NCBI GenBank assembly: GCA_937874815.1
Contig: CALNBW010000477.1
Span: 1-11,590 of the forward strand
Source of the DNA: an uncultured Bacillota bacterium
GTDB lineage: Bacteria; Bacillota; UBA994; UBA5500
Length of the DNA stretch: 11,590 nucleotides
Direction: 5' to 3'
The position numbers and the translations under genes were made by a program. Of the stretch, positions 1 to 6,671 are shown piece after piece. The notes beneath the pieces were generated by a model that worked only from the letters and a program-made list of their open reading frames with translations, made no database searches and was not told where the DNA came from. Positions within the stretch are counted from its first letter, which is position 1, and the number at the start of each line of letters is the position of its first letter.

Positions 1-132
1 GTTTGCCGGATCATCATGATACCAAGCAAACTTATGGGGTGAGTGATTGGCCAGAACGGACTTGACCCGTTTGCCAGCAAGCTTGTCCTCGACTTGCCTA
101 GCTAGAACATACGCCTCAGGTATCTCAATCAT
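1..132 (-). CDS. Fpg/Nei-family DNA glycosylase, N-terminal fragment
   Basis: Read from the CAT at 130-132 on the minus strand, 44 codons are open to the window edge. The product begins MIEIPEAYVLARQ and continues with ANHSPHKFAWYHDDP. The I/P-E-x-P-E start and the SPHKFAW segment match, from memory, the Clostridia/Bacilli subgroup of formamidopyrimidine-DNA glycosylase/endonuclease VIII-like proteins, which excise damaged bases. In classical Fpg and Nei, residue 2 is the proline that becomes the N-terminal nucleophile. Here it is Ile, while Glu3, Pro5 and Glu6 are kept, so base-excision activity cannot be assumed. A Shine-Dalgarno AAGGGGG lies about 8 bases upstream of the ATG, which supports the start. 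The gene diverges from the nitroreductase fusion across about 200 bp. The zinc finger and helix-two-turn-helix that would confirm the family lie outside the window. Confidence 0.8.
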   Translation of the reverse strand, partial: MIEIPEAYVLARQVEDKLAGKRVKSVLANHSPHKFAWYHDDPAN

Positions 133-315
133 TTATCTCGTCCCCCTTCCTGCCGGGTGGTTTTCAAACTACCAGTTCTATTTTCTACCCCCTAATTCCT
201 TCTGCCATAGCCTTTTTTCGCGAGCACTTTTAAGAGAATATTCCCCTCGCAAGCGAGCTTACCCTAGCCCCTAGCCCCGAACCTAGGGATAATAGGTCTG
301 GTGAACTGCGATGGC

Positions 316-322
316 AAGGAGG
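316..322 (+). promoter_or_regulatory. Shine-Dalgarno site fixing the start at 331
   Basis: AAGGAGG lies 8 bases before ATG 331. An in-frame GTG at 301 would place this perfect site inside the coding region and has no such site of its own, so 331 is preferred. Confidence 0.8.
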
Positions 323-330
323 AAAAGCCG

Positions 331-1575
331 ATGAAGAAGACTGAGCATCTGTTTACAGCTTTATATAACCGCCGTTCAGTGAGACATTTCAAACCGGACC
401 CGATTGCGCCAGAGGTGCTGCATCGCATTATGGAAGCTGCCCGCTGGGCCCCCAGTGGCGGCAACGGACAAGCCCATGTTTTCGGCATTGTCACTGACGA
501 AAATACTAAGCGGGCCTTGGCCCAAGCGGCAGGCGGGCAAATGTGGATTGCTGAGGCACCGGTAGTAATCGCGTGTTGTGCTAGGCTCTACAAGCCGGAA
601 GAGGAAAGCGAGTTTAGCCAGGAAGTCAACAGGCTGCGCTGGGGAGGGGAAGCATACGACTGGTTTAGGAGTAGTCCCGATCCTCACCATATGGCGCTGT
701 TGTTCATGAATTCAACCCCACTAATTCCGGGAGCATACATTCAGTTAGCGGCGGCGGCCCACGGTATCGGTAGCTGCTGGGTTGGCTTTTTGAACATTGC
801 GCAGGTCAGCGACATTCTGCAGCTTCCCAATGATGTCCGCTGCTACTACCTTATGCCGCTGGGTTATCCAGCGGAGGAGAAGCGCCGCCCCCGTAAGCCG
901 CTATCTGAGCTTACTTTTCGCGACACATGGAACCAGAGCTGGGATGCCGCTATTGCCTATCCCTCCTTTGGCGACTTAGTTCTCCGCCCTTACCAGCCGG
1001 CCGACGAGGAAGCTTGGCTGGCCACTTGGGCGCAAGTGGCTGTTACTTCGCGCGCTTGGGTTGTTCTGCATCATGGTAAGCCAACTTACAAGCGGGAATC
1101 ACTGGAGTTAGTGGCTGAGTATAATGGTGAGATTGTCGGCTTTATGGATGTGGAGATAGAGTCAGAGCCGGGTGAACTAGGCTACGGAAAGGATAGCTGC
1201 TGCGGGTTCATTTGGGAATTCGGGGTGCGCCCAGACCACCAAGGCGAGGGCATTGCTAAGCGCCTGATTGCGGCAGCCGAGGAGTGGCTTAGCGCCAGAA
1301 GTATTCGTCGTATGGAATTCTGGTCAATGGACGAGCAGGCTCAAGCTTACTATGAGCACTTAGGGATGCAAGAGATGGAGCGGCACTGGCAGTTTTACAC
1401 TCGCCTTCCGCAGGATGTAAATCAAGGCATGCGCGAACAGGACAAGTTCGGCCTGCAAATAGCCTTCGGTACCTGTCCTATAGACCATCTACCCGCTCTG
1501 AAAGGCAAGTACCGCATCCGCGAAGATGAGTTAGAAAAGCCCTTGATCTGCATCGGCTACGACTATCGCTGGTGA
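331..1575 (+). CDS. Nitroreductase-GNAT acetyltransferase fusion protein
   Basis: A 414-residue protein in two parts. Residues 1-200 are a nitroreductase-type FMN flavoprotein: the N-terminal RRSVRHF at 14-20 matches the family's flavin-binding start, followed by AARWAPSGGNGQ (36-47), an alanine-rich helix (139-145) and GIGSCWVG (145-152). Such enzymes use NAD(P)H to reduce nitro, quinone or similar compounds. Residues 214-360 are a GNAT domain (LVLRPYQPADEEAW, then GVRPDHQGEGIAKRLI), with the acetyl-CoA motif Q304-x-x-G307-x-A309 and a C-terminal YYEHLGM. The last 50 residues (CPIDHLP, CIGYDYRW) match nothing I recognise. Each family normally occurs as a separate protein, so the single open frame through both is unusual. 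The downstream GNAT gene overlaps or abuts the stop, suggesting co-transcription. Substrates are unknown. Confidence 0.85.
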   Translation: MKKTEHLFTALYNRRSVRHFKPDPIAPEVLHRIMEAARWAPSGGNGQAHVFGIVTDENTKRALAQAAGGQMWIAEAPVVIACCARLYKPEEESEFSQEVNRLRWGGEAYDWFRSSPDPHHMALLFMNSTPLIPGAYIQLAAAAHGIGSCWVGFLNIAQVSDILQLPNDVRCYYLMPLGYPAEEKRRPRKPLSELTFRDTWNQSWDAAIAYPSFGDLVLRPYQPADEEAWLATWAQVAVTSRAWVVLHHGKPTYKRESLELVAEYNGEIVGFMDVEIESEPGELGYGKDSCCGFIWEFGVRPDHQGEGIAKRLIAAAEEWLSARSIRRMEFWSMDEQAQAYYEHLGMQEMERHWQFYTRLPQDVNQGMREQDKFGLQIAFGTCPIDHLPALKGKYRIREDELEKPLICIGYDYRW

Positions 1576-1583
1576 GCACGGCC

Positions 1584-1991
1584 ATGAAATACACAGAGGA
1601 ATTGAAATCACCGCTAGATATATATGGACTTTATCAGCGGCTAGGCTGGGCGGAATTCTTACAGCTTAATGCGGAACAGCTAGCTAAGGCCATGGAAGGA
1701 AGCTGGTACGTGCTCTATGTCTATGATGGGGATAGACTCATTGGCACCGGCCGAGTAGTTTCAGACGGAGTGATTAACGCCTATCTTTGTGGTCTAGGGG
1801 TAGATCAAGCATATCGCAATCGGGGAATCGGCACCAGCATGACTGAACAGTTAGTACAACGTTGCCAGCAGAGCAAGTTGCACGTCCAGTTCTTCTGCGA
1901 AGAACCTTTAGTACCGTTCTACGAGCAACGCGGCTTTGTCAAATTCGCTGTGGGCATGAAACGAGCGCACAAGCCAGACCTCGGAGGATAA
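1584..1991 (+). CDS. GNAT-family N-acetyltransferase
   Basis: A compact 135-residue GNAT protein that transfers an acetyl group from acetyl-CoA to an unknown amine. The acetyl-CoA loop is R78-N-R-G81-I-G83 in AYRNRGIGTSM, and the usual C-terminal FYEQRGFVKF follows. Two starts are possible: GTG 1572, which overlaps the preceding stop in GTGA but has no ribosome site, or ATG 1584, which has GGTGAG at 1571-1576 with a 7-base spacer. I prefer ATG 1584; choosing GTG adds four residues (MSTA). Either way the gene is tightly coupled to the nitroreductase-GNAT fusion, and the pair probably forms one transcript. The gene is complete, and its stop is 40 bp from the converging membrane-protein gene. 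I see no strong terminator in that gap. Confidence 0.85.
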   Translation: MKYTEELKSPLDIYGLYQRLGWAEFLQLNAEQLAKAMEGSWYVLYVYDGDRLIGTGRVVSDGVINAYLCGLGVDQAYRNRGIGTSMTEQLVQRCQQSKLHVQFFCEEPLVPFYEQRGFVKFAVGMKRAHKPDLGG

Positions 1992-2031
1992 TTGCTAGCA
2001 AAGTATCAGGCTAGGTGCCCCAGCACTGTCG

Positions 2032-3162
2032 TCAGTCAGGAAATTCCACGACATAAACCTTGCCAAAGGATCCCATCAACACCAACCTATCGCCAACGGG
2101 AACTGGATATACTCCCTGATTGAAGTGTGAGAACATCTTCTTAGTATTGAACTCAGCATAAATATCTGGGCCTATGATTTTATTACCTGTTATCTCGTAT
2201 GGGCCCCAACAGTAGTCGATGCCTTCCTCCGTTGCTTCGTTCTGGCGCGGTGTAAAGCCGGGGATATCAACCTCTTGGTAATTCGACTCGGGGTAGGCTG
2301 CGTAGGAAACCAGTTTCTGACTGGCTAAATCAAAATCTAGGCGAAGCTTGAAGTATAGGCCAACAGCTTCATCCTCGGCAATTGATTTCATAACATTAGC
2401 TCTAACCGCGAAACTGATTCGCTGCTCGCTGACCTCGCCTACGCCAGTTATCCAAGATGCGTTGTTCGGCTCTATTTGCATTTCCACAGGGTTTGGTTCC
2501 AGCTTGCCAGCAAAGCTGTACATAGCGTCACCCAAACCGACATCAGCTGCGTTTAACTTCGGTATCTTTATACGGGCAATAATCCGCTTGTTCAGTACGT
2601 CTATGTAGTAGAGGTATCGTTTACTGACTGCAAAGATCGAATCATCCAGTACTGCCACGAAGGTTACGCCATTGCTTTCAACCGGTATAGCCCAGGCTTT
2701 TACTTCTTTTACGCCATAGTTTTTTACACCGGCAAGATGGCTCCCATATGGCAACAGGAGGGAGATTAGCACAGCGAACTGAATGGCTACAAACATCTTT
2801 CTCCAAGAGGGCTTTATCACCCCCGTGCGTTTTATGGCCCAGAAGCCGAGGGCGGCCATGCCAAGAACAATAAGTACTACATTGCGGGCGAAAGCAAAAT
2901 TTTGCATCCTATACCCGACCGCGGGGGCTGTAAAAAAAGATAAGGCCCCCATGATTGGCAGCCCTGCCAGAAGGATGAGCGTAATGCCCTTTCTTAAAGA
3001 GAGCATGGATGCCGTGTTGGTTAAGGCCAGGGCAACACTTAACAGTAGGGCGAAGTATGGCCACAGCTTGTTCATGTTGCGTAGCTGAAATGCCATGTAA
3101 AAGCCGACCAGAGCCAAGACCCAAGACGCTAAAAGAAAAGCCTGCCGGCGCAACTTTTGCAT
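2032..3162 (-). CDS. Membrane protein, five N-terminal helices plus beta-rich domain
   Basis: A 376-residue protein I do not recognise. Residues 1-140 hold five hydrophobic segments at about 8-26, 33-50, 58-78, 93-110 and 122-138. Residues 145-376 are soluble, with short alternating hydrophobic strands (VTFVAVLDDSIFAVSKRYLYYIDV near the domain start; DRLVLMGSFGKVYVVEF at the C-terminus) that suggest a beta-sandwich or partial propeller. The open frame also has a Met two codons upstream (3168), but the G-run ribosome site is only one base from that ATG and 7 bases from ATG 3162, so 3162 is chosen. The gene converges on the 1584-1991 GNAT gene. It has no enzymatic motif; a sensing or envelope role would be a guess. 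Confidence 0.75.
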   Translation of the reverse strand: MQKLRRQAFLLASWVLALVGFYMAFQLRNMNKLWPYFALLLSVALALTNTASMLSLRKGITLILLAGLPIMGALSFFTAPAVGYRMQNFAFARNVVLIVLGMAALGFWAIKRTGVIKPSWRKMFVAIQFAVLISLLLPYGSHLAGVKNYGVKEVKAWAIPVESNGVTFVAVLDDSIFAVSKRYLYYIDVLNKRIIARIKIPKLNAADVGLGDAMYSFAGKLEPNPVEMQIEPNNASWITGVGEVSEQRISFAVRANVMKSIAEDEAVGLYFKLRLDFDLASQKLVSYAAYPESNYQEVDIPGFTPRQNEATEEGIDYCWGPYEITGNKIIGPDIYAEFNTKKMFSHFNQGVYPVPVGDRLVLMGSFGKVYVVEFPD

Positions 3163-3169
3163 CTGCATT

Positions 3170-3176
3170 CCCCCCC
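3170..3176 (-). promoter_or_regulatory. G-run Shine-Dalgarno selecting ATG 3162 over 3168
   Basis: Seven G on the minus strand, one base before ATG 3168 but seven before ATG 3162. Normal spacing favours the second Met. Confidence 0.6.
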
Positions 3177-3202
3177 AATCAGAGTTTATTTAGAGTCCTA
3201 GT

Positions 3203-3231
3203 AGTATATTCACCAACCAATTATGCAGAAC
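3203..3231 (-). promoter_or_regulatory. Possible sigma-A promoter for the membrane protein gene
   Basis: A good -10 hexamer TATACT (plus-strand 3203-3208) is about 35 bases upstream of ATG 3162. The 17-base-spaced -35 (GTTCTG, 3226-3231) is poor, so the call rests on the -10 box and its position. Confidence 0.35.
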
Positions 3232-3240
3232 CTTCTTACC

Positions 3241-3281
3241 CAGGACAAGGGACGGACCAAACGCCTGCAAATAGATGTAAG
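3241..3281 (+). repeat. Dispersed repeat copy R1 (diverged)
   Basis: AGGACAAGGGACGGACC, then ACGCCTGCAA and ATGTAAG. This is the most diverged of four copies in the window (others at 8263, 8863 and 9731). It sits directly before the point where the P-loop kinase homology begins, and between divergent genes. The GGACAGGGGGACGG core resembles, from memory, REP-like sequences often seen in Clostridia; no transposase gene is present here. A weak inverted repeat, GGCGCT/AGCGCC (3287-3292 with 3313-3318), follows it. Confidence 0.75.
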
Positions 3282-3320
3282 CAATGGGCGCTCAGTTATG
3301 CCCGTCTTAACCAGCGCCGT

Positions 3321-3719
3321 TGGATGATGCACCCGTGGCGAGTGACGGAAGAGAACAAGCAGATGGTAGAAGGCAACATAGTTCATTTGCTGGGGAGCTT
3401 TTTGCGCAACTCGAGTTTTTAGCATGTAATCTTCTGCTGGGTGATGCACCAAGAGGCTATAGCTCAGCGCTTGCTGGCGCCGTTACGACAGGAGCACGAA
3501 TTTGAGCTACACCGTTTCTTACTTCTTTGTGCGCCAGGTGTATTACGCGAACGCTTGGAAGGTAGAGGTACGCCTCAGCAAATAGATGATGCTATTGCCC
3601 GTTTGCCCTTGTTTGAGCGGCAGAATACGTTAAGGCTAGATACTACCGACATAACGCCAGCGGAAGTAGCAGGGATAATTGCTGGCAAAGTGTCTGGCAA
3701 GGCAAGGGGGGATGAATGA
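3321..3719 (+). pseudogene. 5'-truncated P-loop nucleotide kinase with in-frame TAG
   Basis: In one frame the sequence reads WMMHPWRVTEENKQMVEGN, then about 17 more residues to SSF, a TAG stop at 3420-3422, then HVIFCWVMHQEAIAQRLLAP and onward to a normal stop at 3717-3719. The HPW/F-V-T-x-E-N-K, VIFCWVMH and LDTTDITPAEVA segments match, from memory, small AAA/kinase-fold proteins of Clostridia whose N-terminus carries the ATP-binding P-loop. No P-loop (GxxxxGKS/T) occurs in any plus frame between the upstream repeat and 3321, so about 40 N-terminal residues are gone. Repeat R1 lies at that breakpoint. A 92-codon remainder from ATG 3441 is open but lacks the ATP site. The end overlaps the next gene by one base. 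It is most likely non-functional. Confidence 0.8.
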
Positions 3720-4210
3720 TGAGTAAGGTGCAAAACCAGGTTGAGATTGTGAGAATTGGGCCAGCTGATTATGGGGTTTTCAGCGCCCTTTTGGAGTGGC
3801 GACGCACAGGCAGGGAAAAGGTAGAGACGGCCGGGTATCAGACGGAGCGCTTACAGCATTTTGTGCAGCAGTACCGTGTTCTAGATTCAGAGATGTTCTT
3901 CATCTATGCAGCCAAAGTAAATGATAAACTCGTAGGATATATCAATGCCATAGTTATACCCAAGCCGGACCCGCGGCTGGGGATCATGTATGTTGACGAG
4001 CTTTGGACTGTCCCCCAGTATAGGGGAATGGGCATCGCTGGTAGGCTCCTTGATACAGTTATTCACCTAGCTAAGCGGCTTAACCTTTGGCGCGTCAGGC
4101 TATATGTAGGCGCTGACAATGATTCTGCCCGCACGTGTTATCATAAGGCCGGCTTTGTAGAGAAGGGGGACTGCCTCTTCTGCGAAGTGGATGTGGCAGA
4201 AATCAACTAA
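3719..4210 (+). CDS. GNAT-family N-acetyltransferase
   Basis: A 163-residue single-domain GNAT acetyltransferase. The acetyl-CoA binding loop is Q100-Y-R-G103-M-G105 within VPQYRGMGIAGRLLD, preceded by the beta-4 strand MYVDELWTV and followed by LYVGADNDSARTCYHKAGF, the usual alpha-4 tyrosine region. Two adjacent ATGs exist (3716 and 3719). The G-run AAGGGGGG at 3704-3711 is 4 bases from the first and 7 from the second, so 3719 is chosen. The start overlaps the stop of the broken kinase (ATGATGA), which points to former translational coupling, so the gene probably relied on kinase translation or now on the G-run site alone. A hairpin terminator follows 10 bases after the stop. Substrate unknown. 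Confidence 0.88.
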   Translation: MSKVQNQVEIVRIGPADYGVFSALLEWRRTGREKVETAGYQTERLQHFVQQYRVLDSEMFFIYAAKVNDKLVGYINAIVIPKPDPRLGIMYVDELWTVPQYRGMGIAGRLLDTVIHLAKRLNLWRVRLYVGADNDSARTCYHKAGFVEKGDCLFCEVDVAEIN

Positions 4211-4220
4211 TCATGATCTA

Positions 4221-4264
4221 AAGGGCGGGTGCCAGTATGAACATGGCCCCCGCCCTTGTTTGTA
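4221..4264. terminator. Hairpin terminator after the 3719-4210 GNAT gene
   Basis: AAGGGCGGG (4221-4229) pairs with CCCGCCCTT (4249-4257). After one mismatch, GCCA/TGGC pair inside, leaving a 9-base loop. TTGTTTGT follows on the plus strand, a moderate U-tract. The stem could also stop minus-strand transcripts from the MFS gene, although a T-run is lacking on that side. Confidence 0.75.
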
Positions 4265-4325
4265 GCAGCGTTAGTATGAAAGAATAGATTGGCTAATGGA
4301 GAAACTGCGAAAAAGCTAGTTAAAG

Positions 4326-5630
4326 CTAATAGCGATCATGATAGGTTCTTTTGCGGGTAAAAGCCCCGCCCCGTTGTCTTGAGGCTAAAGCATACAGTGC
4401 AGGAACGGGTAGTAAGGCCACCCCTGACGCAAGAATGGCCAGGGATACATTGCCACGCACGGCCACAAGGCCGATGATTGGGCCACCAATCACTTGCCCC
4501 AGAGCATCCAGCTGAGCTGCCATCGAAAGTATGGTAGCTCTAACCTCTGACGATGGAATGTTACGGTTAACCCAGGCACTACGCAATGGATCATTAGTGC
4601 GTCGGAGCAGAGATGTGGCCAAGTAACAGCCAACTGCAGCGTTAAAGTTGCCAGCTAGAGCAAAGGCAGTGACGCTCAGTATTAGGGCGCTATTTATAGC
4701 TACTAGCAATCCGCCAACTACTGATGAATGATGTAAGTTAGCTTTTTTAGTGAGTAACTGGGATACCAAGATGCTCATAACGGAGGTAACTCCGCTGATC
4801 AAACCGAACCAGGTGGCGATAGAAAGAGCGGGCACTGCGGGCAACTGGAAGCTGAGCACATGTACTTCCCAGAGCCGATCAATGCCTTCACTAGACAAGC
4901 CATAGAAGAAACCGACGCCTAGGAGCATTAGCAGGGCCGGCTGTTGGCGTACTGATTGGACGCCGGCTTTAAATGTATCAGCCATAGCTTGCCACGAGTT
5001 TCTATCTTGTTTGGGGGTCGGTTGGAACCCGGTCTCCGGCATGGCAAGTGCTAAAAAGACTGACAGAGCAACGAAGGCGGCTCCGCCGAAGACGATGGGT
5101 AACCCGAGTCCGATGTTTGCCAGTAATACACTGACGCCAATGCCAGCCAGTACACCGATTTGGCTGACTTGTGAGCCGTGCAGAAAAACGGCAGTCACCT
5201 TCTCCTCGCCTACTTCATCCGCGATCCACGCAGCATCCGCACCGCTAGTGAATGTATAGCCGATACCCCAGAGGGCTTGTGCTAGCAGAATAGCAGCAAA
5301 GTAAGGTAGAGTGCCTTCTACGATAAATCCTATGCCGATTACGAAAAAGCCAATAATCATTGATAATTTACGGCTATAAAGATCAGCAACGATGCCGGTT
5401 GGAATTTCAAATAGAAATGCAAAAATCTCTAAGCAGGTTCCAACAAGAATCAGCTGAAACGGATTAAGGCCTGCTACTTGAGTCCGATAGATAGTGGCCA
5501 GTGTCCAAACGGTTGAGTAGAAAAAACTTGATAAACCTTGCATCATTAGATAGATGGTATAAGCATTGAGTTGTTTGCGGAAAATTTTCAGCCCCCTAGA
5601 GTACCCTTTCGCCAATCCTACGTACAACAC
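4326..5630 (-). CDS. MFS transporter
   Basis: A 434-residue major facilitator superfamily protein of the inner membrane, with about 12 hydrophobic segments. The signature loop between helices 2 and 3 is G79-I-V-A-D-L-Y-S-R-K, preceded by FLFEIPTG. This GLNPFQLILVGT...FEIPTG arrangement matches, from memory, proton-coupled drug or metabolite exporters annotated only as MFS transporters. The start is uncertain: GTG 5630 opens the frame but has no ribosome site, and the first 14 residues (LYVGLAKGYSRG) are unlike a transporter N-terminus. The only purine-rich site, AGGGGG at 5592-5597, has no ordinary start codon at proper spacing. True translation may begin near residue 15-20 or use a weak TTG. 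It is the last gene of the minus-strand run from 8008 and may be co-transcribed with it. The substrate cannot be read from sequence. Confidence 0.85.
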   Translation of the reverse strand: MLYVGLAKGYSRGLKIFRKQLNAYTIYLMMQGLSSFFYSTVWTLATIYRTQVAGLNPFQLILVGTCLEIFAFLFEIPTGIVADLYSRKLSMIIGFFVIGIGFIVEGTLPYFAAILLAQALWGIGYTFTSGADAAWIADEVGEEKVTAVFLHGSQVSQIGVLAGIGVSVLLANIGLGLPIVFGGAAFVALSVFLALAMPETGFQPTPKQDRNSWQAMADTFKAGVQSVRQQPALLMLLGVGFFYGLSSEGIDRLWEVHVLSFQLPAVPALSIATWFGLISGVTSVMSILVSQLLTKKANLHHSSVVGGLLVAINSALILSVTAFALAGNFNAAVGCYLATSLLRRTNDPLRSAWVNRNIPSSEVRATILSMAAQLDALGQVIGGPIIGLVAVRGNVSLAILASGVALLPVPALYALASRQRGGAFTRKRTYHDRY

Positions 5631-5718
5631 TATGGGTATTGGCTTGGAAATACCCTAGCCAGAAGCCGTAGGCCGCAGGGTTAAAGTCAAGTGCTGCTTC
5701 AATGTGGTCATGGTAAAA
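5596..5718 (-). pseudogene. 40-codon protein-like frame overlapping the MFS start
   Basis: A frame distinct from the MFS gene reads FYHDHIEAALDFNPAAYG, then FWLGYFQANTHSVVRRIGE and RVL before TAG at 5596-5598. A TGA lies immediately upstream and no start codon is present. The aromatic-rich, well-balanced composition looks more like real protein than the overlapping first 14 residues of the MFS frame, so this may be the tail of a lost gene. I do not recognise the family. It could equally be chance. Confidence 0.25.
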
Positions 5719-5731
5719 TCAGTTATAAGCA

Positions 5732-6565
5732 TTAGCGTCCCCCGCCTAACTCGGCACGCTTAAGAATATCGGAAGAGGGCAGCAGTTTCTCTGCATAACC
5801 ATATTCTTTCAGTGTGCTATTAATGATCTCCATAGCATGCTCGTCAATGCCGTTCCAGGTGAGCATTTCCCGCCCACTTAACCGATTAAGCCAAGCTAGC
5901 GTCTTGATATCGCGATCGGCAAACGCCTGGCGTGCTGATGGCTCCAACCTGTCAAGCAGTATGTCGATCGGAAGCATATGCGCCGGCTCCTTGCGGGGGA
6001 AACCGCGATTATAGGCCCCGGCCTTTTCAGCGTCTAGGTTAAAGACTGGGTCTTCGTGAAACGCCCCTGAAATACCGTCTAATGCACCAGCATACAATGG
6101 CATGGCCATCAGGGCGTCAAAATTCGTTCCCTTGGGGGTTGTGATGCTAAACGCCTTGGCATTGCGAAAGCCAAAGCGCGGGTAATAATCGGGATGCCCA
6201 TAAATAACAATTGCCCGATACCCAAAGCGCTTCGCTTCTGCAATGGTATGCCGCATTAACGCCGTGCCAACGCCGCAATGCCAATACTCGGGCAGGACGC
6301 TCAAGGGGCCGAACGTTAGCACCTCGTGTTCGCTACCTTCGCTGTTGATCACTTTGGCTTTGGAGTACATGACGTTTCCGACAATTTTTCCATCCGTTTC
6401 AGCCACATAATCTAGTTCGGGCACGAATGCTGGTACGCTGCGTAAAAGGTGCACTAAATAATGCTCGTCACAGGTTGGACTTGTAAATCCCCAAAATGCC
6501 TCCCGTGTTAGCTCTTCTACCGCCCGGTAATCGTTCGGAGTTTCTAGTCGTTAAGTCAAGTTCAT
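5732..6565 (-). pseudogene. GNAT acetyltransferase gene with TAA at codon 5
   Basis: An ATG at 6563-6565, with a textbook GGAGGG site 7 bases upstream, reads MNLT, then TAA (6551-6553), then RLETPNDYRAVEELTREAFW and on in the same frame, without another stop, to 5732. The N-terminal residues before and after the stop match, from memory, GNAT proteins beginning MNxTIRLETxxDYRAVEELTREAFW, so one Ile codon appears to have become TAA. Initiation at GTG 6454 would give 240 residues but loses the first beta strand and helix. The acetyl-CoA loop is also damaged: W-H-C-G-V-G where Q/R-x-x-G-x-G is expected. The rest (AIVIYGHPDYYPRFGFRNA; the C-terminal 100 residues) is intact. Pseudogene is the best reading; a sequencing error would be the main alternative. 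Confidence 0.8.
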
Positions 6566-6611
6566 TGCCTTACCCTCCAGTTGCGTTTCCCTTTGTGTTT
6601 GCTTATCATGC

Positions 6612-6640
6612 AGTATAATTCTACCATCTTGACCTTACTA
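6612..6640 (-). promoter_or_regulatory. Possible sigma-A promoter for the broken GNAT gene
   Basis: A minus-strand TATACT (6612-6617) is about 47 bases upstream of ATG 6565. With a 17-base spacer the -35 is TAGTAA, a weak match. The AT-rich stretch 6600-6660 stands out from its neighbours and agrees with a promoter here. Confidence 0.35.
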
Positions 6641-6671
6641 TTCTATAGAGATAATGCTTGCGAGCGGTTCT

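Noticed and set aside
47..274. 75-codon plus-strand frame at the left end
   Set aside because: It lies opposite the Fpg-like gene and divergent leader, with no ribosome site and low-complexity content.
262..288. CCTAG-rich inverted repeat before the fusion gene as an operator
   Set aside because: Only a 6-bp stem with a 15-base loop and nothing else to support a binding site.
3420..3422. TAG in the kinase frame read as a recoded amino acid such as pyrrolysine
   Set aside because: The gene also lacks its P-loop, pyrrolysine is confined to few families, and nearby genes are broken by TAA and frameshifts, so decay is simpler.
6614..6619. Perfect TATAAT on the plus strand
   Set aside because: No -35 at proper spacing and no plus-strand gene downstream; it overlaps the minus-strand -10 box.
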